A DNA stretch of 64,000 nt from Bryobacterales bacterium (GTDB lineage: Bacteria > Acidobacteriota > Terriglobia > Bryobacterales > Bryobacteraceae). The translations under genes were made by a program, and so were the position numbers. Every line of letters starts with the position of its first letter. Position 1 is the first letter of the stretch. Of the stretch, positions 8,239-15,129 are shown one piece after another. The stretch covers positions 1 to 64,000 of the forward strand of contig JADLBD010000279.1 in assembly GCA_020847975.1 (NCBI GenBank). Direction: 5' to 3'. The notes beneath the pieces are model-generated. The model did not search any database. It was not told where the DNA came from and worked only from the letters and a program-made list of their open reading frames with translations.

Positions 8239-9531
8239 GTGTACATCCGGAAGATCACTCTCGAGAACATACGCGGGTTTCAGCAACTGCACTTCTCTCT
8301 GGACCGGGGAGGCCACTATGCCGGGTGGACCGTCTTCACGGGGGACAACGGTTCCGGAAAAAGCGCTCTGCTGAAGGCTGTTGCCGTGGCTCTCGCCGGC
8401 AACGACTCTGCCCGCGCCCTGCAACCGAGTTTCAACGGCTGGATTCGAGAAGGCGAGAGCGAGGGGGCAATAGAACTCGAGATCGTGCGTGTTCCCAATG
8501 ACGATTCGATCACCATACAGGGAAAGGCTCCGGCAACAAGTTTTCCGGCTCGCATCGTCCTGCGCTCCGCGGATAGGGATGCCACGCTCGAAAAGGGGCT
8601 TCCTTCAGGTAAGCCCGAATCCTATTCAACACCTCAACGTTCCATATGGGCGAGCGACGCAAAAGGCTGGTTTTCCTGCGGCTACGGACCGTTCCGGCGG
8701 GTTCTTGGAGCTTCCGCCGAGGCAGCCCGGGTGATGGTAGCACCGAACACGGAACGTTTCGTGACGATGTTTCGTGAGGACGCCTCGCTGGCGGAAGTGG
8801 GTCAATGGCTCCGTGATCTGAATCACAAAAGGCTCGAAGGCAGGCAGGAGGAGACGCGACAACTCGAACTCCTGATAGAGATCCTCCGCGACGAGTTCAT
8901 GCCGAACCAGATCACAGTGGATCGCGTCGATTCGGACGGTCTTTGGCTCAAGGATCGAAACGGACTTGCCCTGGAGTGGCGGGAGATGAGTGACGGTTAC
9001 CGTGCAGCACTGGCCCTGCTTGCGGACATTCTTCGCCACTTGATCAAGGCATACGGAGTAGACGGCCTGACAGAACGCGACGAGGACGGAAAGCTCATCA
9101 TCAAACGGAGCGGCGTTGTACTAATTGATGAGGTGGACGCGCATCTCCATCCGGAGTGGCAGCGTGAAATCGGGTTCTGGCTGAAGAAGCACTTCCCTCA
9201 TATCCAGTTCCTTGTCACAACTCACAGCCCCATCATCTGTCAGGCTGCCGATGAGAATGGCTTGTTCGTACTACCCGAACCGGGGAGCAGAATGCCGGCC
9301 AGAGCGCTGTCGCAAGACGAGTACAAGAAAGTGATCGCCTCTCGTCCGGACACAATTCTCCTAAGCTCGGCATTTGGGTTGCAGAATACCCGCTCGCCCC
9401 TGGCTGTGAAAAAACGCGCGGAGTATTCGAGATTAAGGGCAAAGAAGCGCGCAGGCGCCAGTTTAAGCAGAGAGGAACTGGAACGCCTCCAGCGCGATGA
9501 GGTATTCGCCGCGACATCCGAGGAGCCGTAA
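8239..9531 (+). CDS. PtuA-like ABC/AAA ATPase (Septu-type defence candidate)
   Basis: 430 residues starting at GTG 8239, 32 bp after mreB. It opens with a RecF/SMC-like start (IRKITLENIRGFQQL), then Walker A GDNGSGKSALL (about residues 36-46), a region resembling the ABC signature (EMSDGYRAALALLADI, about 253-268), Walker B with catalytic Glu (VVLIDEVDAHLHPEWQ) and the switch histidine in FLVTTHSP. This is the overcoding-nuclease-like 'AAA_21' ATPase layout used by PtuA of Septu and by retron-associated ATPases. The next gene, 3 bp away, codes for an HNH nuclease, which is the Septu pairing. In Septu the ATPase holds the nuclease until infection. The identification is by motif and gene order only; a housekeeping DNA-repair role cannot be excluded. 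Confidence 0.75.
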   Translation: MYIRKITLENIRGFQQLHFSLDRGGHYAGWTVFTGDNGSGKSALLKAVAVALAGNDSARALQPSFNGWIREGESEGAIELEIVRVPNDDSITIQGKAPATSFPARIVLRSADRDATLEKGLPSGKPESYSTPQRSIWASDAKGWFSCGYGPFRRVLGASAEAARVMVAPNTERFVTMFREDASLAEVGQWLRDLNHKRLEGRQEETRQLELLIEILRDEFMPNQITVDRVDSDGLWLKDRNGLALEWREMSDGYRAALALLADILRHLIKAYGVDGLTERDEDGKLIIKRSGVVLIDEVDAHLHPEWQREIGFWLKKHFPHIQFLVTTHSPIICQAADENGLFVLPEPGSRMPARALSQDEYKKVIASRPDTILLSSAFGLQNTRSPLAVKKRAEYSRLRAKKRAGASLSREELERLQRDEVFAATSEEP

Positions 9532-9534
9532 TCC

Positions 9535-10305
9535 ATGCGCCGTTTGCACAGAATTCCCTTGGCGGAGCCCACGGAGAAATATCTCGCAAAGCGGCAAAAG
9601 GAGGTGAACGCCAAAAAGCAGGCCGGCACCTTGGAAGTCGAAAAAGAGTGGTCAAGTTCCCGCAAGACTCAGAAAATGAAAGATGTTGTTCAGGTGTTGA
9701 GAAAGATGATGGGGCTCCGTGAGCGGTGTGTCTACTGTCTCGATTCCCACGGGGCGGACATCGAACATTTTTGGCCAAAAGCCCCATTCCCCGAGAAGAT
9801 GTTTCGCTGGCGAAATCTTCTTCTCTGCTGTACAGAATGCGGGCGCATGAAGAGCGATCAGTTTCCATTGGAGGGAGGAAGGCCTCTGCTGATTGATCCT
9901 TCGGTAGAGGACCCTTGGCTTTATCTGGATTTCGATCCTGTTACCGGGAACCTCACAGCCCGCTTTGACGCGGTCTCCAATGCGTTCTCCCCGAAGGGGG
10001 AACGGACGGTCGATATTCTTCAACTTGACCGGAGAGAGGCTCTGGCGGCTGGCTACCTCAAGACCTGGAAGCGTCTGGGCAGCCTAATTCGGGATTACCT
10101 CCCAACCAGATCACAGACTCCCCAACAACTGGCTAAGAATCTGATCGAGGAAGACGAACACGGACTCCTCGGCTGGTGTTTTGATGGCTCGGGGCAGAAT
10201 GAACCTCCATTTCGGGAACTTCGCGAACAGACTCCCGAGACATGGAAAATCTGTGCGGGCGCAGCACGTTGCCCACAAAACGAGCCGGTATCGGTGAGAC
10301 AATAG
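9535..10305 (+). CDS. PtuB-like HNH endonuclease (Septu-type defence candidate)
   Basis: 256 residues, ATG at 9535, with GAGGAGCC as ribosome binding site lying in the end of the ATPase gene. A zinc-type HNH core is clear: CVYC (about residues 64-67), DIEHFWPK with the catalytic His, then NLLLCCTEC and a basic stretch, followed by PLLIDP, which is typical of PtuB and related HNH proteins. The N-terminal 60 residues are highly basic. Base composition is lower than in its neighbours: by hand count 27 of 60 bases at 9661-9720 are G/C against 40 of 60 at 10441-10500 in mreC, which suggests acquisition. It ends 18 bp before mreC, so the pair sits wholly inside the mre transcription unit. Confidence 0.78.
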   Translation: MRRLHRIPLAEPTEKYLAKRQKEVNAKKQAGTLEVEKEWSSSRKTQKMKDVVQVLRKMMGLRERCVYCLDSHGADIEHFWPKAPFPEKMFRWRNLLLCCTECGRMKSDQFPLEGGRPLLIDPSVEDPWLYLDFDPVTGNLTARFDAVSNAFSPKGERTVDILQLDRREALAAGYLKTWKRLGSLIRDYLPTRSQTPQQLAKNLIEEDEHGLLGWCFDGSGQNEPPFRELREQTPETWKICAGAARCPQNEPVSVRQ

Positions 10306-10323
10306 GACACTGGACCCGGATGT

Positions 10324-11412
10324 ATGGACTTCATCCTGCATCGCTATAAGAACCTCACCGTTCTGCTGGTTGTGATTGCCGCGCAACTGGTGTTGCTGGC
10401 GTATCAGGTGAAGAGCAACCAGGACATGCGGTTGATCCGGGTGTGGTCGGTGACGGCCATTACTCCGGTGGCGCGGTTGGTGGAATTGATCCGGGGGGGC
10501 ACGGTGGGGTTCATGAAGGACTACTTCATTCTCCTCGATGCGCGCGAGGAAAACCGGCGCTTGCGCGAGGAGATGGGCCACATCAAGATGGAGAACCAGT
10601 TTCTGCAAACGGAACTCTCCACGGCCGACCGGGCGCGCGCCCTGGCGGCGTTTCAAGCGCGAACGCCGTCCAAGACCCTGGCGGCGCGTATCATTGCCAA
10701 CGCGACGGGCGCGAATTCGAAAGTGGTGTATATCGATCGCGGAGCGGCCGCGGGAGTGCAGCCGGGCATGGCTGTGGTGACTCCGGACGGCATTGTGGGG
10801 AAGGTGATCGCTGTCTATCCCACGGCTTCCCAGGTCATGCTGATCACGGATCCGAGCTTCGCCGCGGGGGTAATCTCGCAGAAGTACCGGGTCCACGGGA
10901 CTCTGAAAGGACAGGGGCATGGGACGCTGATCGTGGACTACGTGCCGTCGGAGTTAAAAGTGGAGGTGGGGGAGAAGTTCTTCACTTCGGGGGACGATCG
11001 GATCTTTCCCAAGGGGCTTCCGGTGGGGGAAGTGAAGGTGGTGAGGCCGGGGCGGTCGTACAAGGAGATCTTTGTGGCCCCGAGCGGATTCTCACAGGGC
11101 CTCGAAGAGGTGCTGGTGATTGTCAACGGAGTACACCAGGTGATTCCCGGCGCGACACCGGAACAGGCTCCGTATAACGTCCTTCCCTCGCCGGAACAGG
11201 AACCGGAGAAAGCTGCTCCCACGACCGTCACCGAGGGACCCGCAACCGAGGCCGACCGGCTCAAGGAGTACTATCTCAAACTCGGCCAGGCGCAGGGGGT
11301 ACATTACGGGGCCGCCGGCCGGATTCCCGATTTCAACGCACCGCTCGAGCCGCCCAAGCCGCCCGCCGTTTCGCCTGAGGCCACGCCTCCAGCCGCGCCG
11401 CCACAACAATGA
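10324..11412 (+). CDS. mreC: Rod-shape protein MreC
   Basis: 362 residues. One N-terminal membrane segment (NLTVLLVVIAAQLVLLAYQV), a coiled-coil (about residues 70-105, ENRRLREEMGHIKMENQFLQ) and the paired beta-barrel periplasmic domain with its hallmarks (VYIDRGAAAGVQPGMAVV, GIVGKVIAVYPTASQVMLITDPSF). MreC links MreB filaments to PBP2 on the periplasmic side. The C-terminal 90 residues are a proline-rich tail not needed for the fold (EPPKPPAVSPEATPP). It overlaps mreD by ATGA. The ATPase-HNH pair upstream separates it from mreB. Confidence 0.95.
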   Translation: MDFILHRYKNLTVLLVVIAAQLVLLAYQVKSNQDMRLIRVWSVTAITPVARLVELIRGGTVGFMKDYFILLDAREENRRLREEMGHIKMENQFLQTELSTADRARALAAFQARTPSKTLAARIIANATGANSKVVYIDRGAAAGVQPGMAVVTPDGIVGKVIAVYPTASQVMLITDPSFAAGVISQKYRVHGTLKGQGHGTLIVDYVPSELKVEVGEKFFTSGDDRIFPKGLPVGEVKVVRPGRSYKEIFVAPSGFSQGLEEVLVIVNGVHQVIPGATPEQAPYNVLPSPEQEPEKAAPTTVTEGPATEADRLKEYYLKLGQAQGVHYGAAGRIPDFNAPLEPPKPPAVSPEATPPAAPPQQ

Positions 11413-11939
11413 CGGAGTTCACGGACCGGATCGCTGAAGTTCCCGGCAAGAGCCCGATTGCGCGCTTCCGCCCGATCGTATTCCTGCTGACCCCGCTGGC
11501 GGCAATCCTCTTTCAGGTCTACATCCCGCGGCTGGTCGAGCAACTGGCGTACCTGGACCTGCCGCTTCTGGTAACGGTGTACTTTGCGCTCATGCGGAGG
11601 TCGCCGATTATCGGATTGCTGCTCGGCGCGGGCATTGGACTGGTGCAGGACTCGCTTTCGCACCAGCCTCTGGGCATGTTCGGCATCGTCAAGACCCTGG
11701 TGGGATATTTCTGTGCCACCGTGAGCCAGCGGTTTGCGGTGGAGAACCCGGCCATTCGATTCATCCTGGCCTTCTTTTTCTATTTCTTCCATCAACTGAT
11801 GTACTGGATTCTGCTGCGCGCCCTGCTGGGGCAACCGGGGGACTTCGATCCGCAGCGGGAATTGATTTTAGGGCTCTTGAATGCCGCTGTGGCCCTACCG
11901 TTTTTCCGGCTTTTGGATAAACTGAGAGACAGAGGTTAG
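11409..11939 (+). CDS. mreD: Rod-shape protein MreD
   Basis: 176 residues with five to six predicted membrane segments (for example IVFLLTPLAAILFQVYI, IIGLLLGAGIGLVQDSL, FILAFFFYFFHQLMYWILL). GAGIGLVQDSL is the conserved MreD feature. It is an integral part of the elongasome, binding MreC and promoting lateral-wall growth. The start codon overlaps the end of mreC and the gene ends 3 bp before mrdA, so translation of mreC-mreD-mrdA is tightly coupled. Confidence 0.9.
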   Translation: MTEFTDRIAEVPGKSPIARFRPIVFLLTPLAAILFQVYIPRLVEQLAYLDLPLLVTVYFALMRRSPIIGLLLGAGIGLVQDSLSHQPLGMFGIVKTLVGYFCATVSQRFAVENPAIRFILAFFFYFFHQLMYWILLRALLGQPGDFDPQRELILGLLNAAVALPFFRLLDKLRDRG

Positions 11940-11942
11940 GGC

Positions 11943-13832
11943 GTGCCCATCTCTCCGATTGAACAAGAGCTCGAAAAGAAGCTGGATGCGGAACGGGTTC
12001 TGCGCGAAAACACGAAGTTCGCCGCGGACAAGATCAACGCCGCACAGTACCTGATTTTCGCCGTGGTCGCCTTCCTGATCGCGTGCTTCTACGACCTCCA
12101 GATTCACCAGCGGGAGTACTACAGTGAAGCCGCCGAGCGGAATCGCATCAAGGCGCTGCCCATCCTTGCGCCGCGCGGGAAGATACTGGACCGCGACGGC
12201 CGGGTGATTGTGGATAACCACGCGTCTTACAGCCTGCTGCTCTCGCGCGAAGCGCTTCGCCCGGAGCACCTCGCGCCGATTGCCGAAGGGCTCGGGCTCG
12301 ATGTGGGCGAGTTGAAGGCGAAACTCGAACGGTTTGACCGCACGCGCGCCAAGTACGAACCTGTTCTGATCAAGGAAGAATTGAGCCCGGCCGACCTGGC
12401 GTTCGTCGAATCGCACCGGGATCTGGAAACCTTCCCGGAAATGGAGCTGATCCAGTCACACACGCGGGCCTATCCGAAGGACGGTCTCGCCTCGCACGTG
12501 ATTGGCTACGTGGGAGAAATCAGCGACGCCGAGTTGAACAGCACCGAATTTGGCCGGAACAAGCCGGGTGACGTCGTGGGGCAGGCCGGAATCGAGCGGC
12601 AATACAACGATCTGCTGACGGGGACCGACGGCGAGCGCCAGGTGATGGTGGACAACCGCGGCTATGAGCGCCAGGTGCTGGGCTACAAGGCGGCCGTGTC
12701 CGGGCAGTCGCTTGACCTGACCATCGATCTCGACTTGCAGGTGGTGGCGGAGCTCGCTCTCGAGGGGCGGCGCGGCGCCGTTGTCGCCCTGGACCCACGC
12801 AACGGGGAAGTGTTGGCCATGGTCAGCCGGCCATCCTATGACTCGAACATGATGTCCAGCCACATCAGCGCCAAGGAATGGAATGCGCTGCTGACGGATC
12901 CGGACAAACCGCTTTTCAATCGCGCGCTCCAGTCGCAACTGGCTCCGGGTTCGACGTTCAAGCCGATCGTTGCGCTGGCGGCGCTGCAAACGCAGTCGAT
13001 TCCGGACGATTTCTCGGCGAATTGTGGCGGCGGGGCGAGCTATTACGGCCGCTACTTCAAGTGTCATTTGAAGCGAGGGCACGGTTCCATCCAGCTCAAT
13101 CGCGCCATCGCACAATCCTGCGACGTCTTCTTTTATGCTGTCGGGAACCGGACGGGTATCGACAACATTGCCCGGTTCGCGGAAATGGCAGGGCTGGGAG
13201 CGAAGACGGGAATCGACCTTCCTTATGAAGCCTCGGGGGTGGTGCCCTCGACGCGGTGGAAAATGCGCACCCAACGGCAGAAGTGGTACGCGGGAGAAAC
13301 CATCTCCGTCTCGATCGGGCAGGGCGCGCTGACGGTGACGCCACTGCAGTTGGCGCACGCTGTTGGCGGTATCGCGATCGGCGGAGTCTGGTACCGGCCT
13401 CATCTGGTGAAGGAGCAGGCGCGGCCAGAGCCTGCCCGCAAGGGCGATGTCAGCCCGGAAAACGTGCTGAAGGTGATTCAGGGTATGTATAGCGTGGTGA
13501 ATGCCGGAGGAACGGGCGGGGCGGCGCGGTTGCCCGGCATCGAGTTATGCGGAAAGACCGGGACGGCGCAATTGGCCTCGAACGATTTTCTCAAGTCCGC
13601 CAAGGCCGGCAAGGAGTTCGCGGACAATGCCTGGTTCGTTGGGTTTGCGCCGCGGGAGAATCCGGAAATTGTCGTTGCCGCGCTGCTCGAAAACGGGTTG
13701 CACGGCGACCGGGCGGCGCCCGTTGTGCGGGACGTGGTGAAGGCGTACTTTGACAAGAAGGCCCGCATGGCGCAAAACCGTAAGACTCTCGCCCTGCAGC
13801 GGGTATTGCCTGGTTTGAATCCGGTCAATTGA
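11943..13832 (+). CDS. mrdA: Penicillin-binding protein 2, elongation transpeptidase
   Basis: 629 residues from GTG 11943. An N-terminal membrane anchor (AAQYLIFAVVAFLIACFYDL, approximately residues 35-55) is followed by the PBP dimerisation domain (IKALPILAPRGKILDRDGRVI) and the transpeptidase domain with all three catalytic motifs: Ser337-x-x-Lys340 (PGSTFKPI), SCD at 392-394 and KTGT beginning at Lys538. It cross-links lateral-wall peptidoglycan together with RodA. The stop codon is 2 bp before the rodA ATG. Usual length for the family. Confidence 0.95.
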   Translation: MPISPIEQELEKKLDAERVLRENTKFAADKINAAQYLIFAVVAFLIACFYDLQIHQREYYSEAAERNRIKALPILAPRGKILDRDGRVIVDNHASYSLLLSREALRPEHLAPIAEGLGLDVGELKAKLERFDRTRAKYEPVLIKEELSPADLAFVESHRDLETFPEMELIQSHTRAYPKDGLASHVIGYVGEISDAELNSTEFGRNKPGDVVGQAGIERQYNDLLTGTDGERQVMVDNRGYERQVLGYKAAVSGQSLDLTIDLDLQVVAELALEGRRGAVVALDPRNGEVLAMVSRPSYDSNMMSSHISAKEWNALLTDPDKPLFNRALQSQLAPGSTFKPIVALAALQTQSIPDDFSANCGGGASYYGRYFKCHLKRGHGSIQLNRAIAQSCDVFFYAVGNRTGIDNIARFAEMAGLGAKTGIDLPYEASGVVPSTRWKMRTQRQKWYAGETISVSIGQGALTVTPLQLAHAVGGIAIGGVWYRPHLVKEQARPEPARKGDVSPENVLKVIQGMYSVVNAGGTGGAARLPGIELCGKTGTAQLASNDFLKSAKAGKEFADNAWFVGFAPRENPEIVVAALLENGLHGDRAAPVVRDVVKAYFDKKARMAQNRKTLALQRVLPGLNPVN

Positions 13833-13834
13833 AT

Positions 13835-14929
13835 ATGCCCAACTACCGCTCGCTTCGGGATTTTGACTGGACCCTGTGGGGTGTTACATTGCTGATCTGC
13901 TCGCTGGGCGTGTTGCAGATCTACAGCGCGACGCGGGACACCATCTGGCGGGGCGTATGGACCAAGCAGATTGTATGCATCCTCGCGGGAATGGTGCTGG
14001 CCTGGGTCATCAGCCGCGTGGACTACCACGCTTTGCTTGGCCATGTACCACTGATGTACCTTGCCATGATGGTCATGTTGATTGTGACATTCGTGCTGGG
14101 TACGAAGATTTTCGGGTCGCGCCGCTGGATTCCCATGTTCGGAGGTTTCCACCTCCAGATCTCCGAATTCGCTAAACTGGTTATCGTATTACTGGTGGCG
14201 CGTTATCTGTCGGCCGTGAGAAACGACCGGCTCGAGTTGGAGGATCTTCTGAAGTTGTGCGGGCTGGTGGCCCTGCCGATGCTGCTGGTGATGAAGCAGC
14301 CGGACCTGGGCACATCTTTGACCTACCTGCCGGTTCTCGGAGTTGGCATTTTTCTGGTGGGCCTCCGCTGGCAGTATGTTGCAGCCATTGTGGCGTTGTG
14401 TGTTTTGCTGATGCCTGTAGGGTGGTATTTCTACCTCAAAGATTATCAGAAAGCGAGGCTTACGACCTTTGTCGATCCGGAACGGGATCCCAAGGGAACC
14501 GGCTACCAGGTGATCCAATCGAAGATCGCCGTCGGGTCGGGCGGGCCGTGGGGGAAGGGCGTCACCAAGGGTTCCCAGACACAACTTCGGTTCCTCCCGG
14601 TGCCGCATACGGACTTTATTATGGCGGCCTTCGCGGAGGAACACGGTTTTGTCGGTGTCGTTGTCGTGCTAGGGTTATATTTGCTGCTGCTTTTGCAGAT
14701 TGTGCAGAATGCGCAAACCGCCCCGGACAAGGCGGGGATCTATATCTGCATGGGTGTCGGCATGTTGTTGTTGTTTCATTTGCTGGTGAACGTCGGCATG
14801 GTAGTGGGACGGATGCCAGTGACAGGGATTCCGCTGCCGTTGATGAGCAATGGCGGCTCCAGTGTCCTGACCACGTTCATGATGCTGGGTTTGGTGAACA
14901 ACGTCCGTTTGCGGCGTTTCGTGAATTGA
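13835..14929 (+). CDS. rodA: Peptidoglycan glycosyltransferase RodA
   Basis: A SEDS-family polymerase with about ten membrane segments and 364 residues from the ATG at 13835; a TTG six bases upstream would overlap the mrdA stop and is less likely. Conserved SEDS features are present: GSRRWI, FAKLVIVLLVARYL, VMKQPDLGTSLTYLPVL with the catalytic Asp, and the C-terminal PLPLMSNGGSS. It polymerises glycan strands from lipid II during cell elongation, paired with the PBP2 encoded just before it. It is the last gene of the mre unit; 200 bp separate it from the RNase gene. Confidence 0.95.
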   Translation: MPNYRSLRDFDWTLWGVTLLICSLGVLQIYSATRDTIWRGVWTKQIVCILAGMVLAWVISRVDYHALLGHVPLMYLAMMVMLIVTFVLGTKIFGSRRWIPMFGGFHLQISEFAKLVIVLLVARYLSAVRNDRLELEDLLKLCGLVALPMLLVMKQPDLGTSLTYLPVLGVGIFLVGLRWQYVAAIVALCVLLMPVGWYFYLKDYQKARLTTFVDPERDPKGTGYQVIQSKIAVGSGGPWGKGVTKGSQTQLRFLPVPHTDFIMAAFAEEHGFVGVVVVLGLYLLLLLQIVQNAQTAPDKAGIYICMGVGMLLLFHLLVNVGMVVGRMPVTGIPLPLMSNGGSSVLTTFMMLGLVNNVRLRRFVN

Positions 14930-15129
14930 GACGGCGCGTGCGGGGTTCGCTTGAGAGAGTTCGGGAATTCGGGTTAACCAAGGTTTTTCCCGGTGGTGTT
15001 CGAGCGCAAGCGTAGTGCGTCGCTCCACCTGCCGGACAAAAGTTTTTCGCGCCGCTTTCCGCGGCCACCCAATCCGCGTTCCTCAGCCATTTGAGCCTCC
15101 CTTGTACGTGCGCCGCCCAGGAGGTTTAG

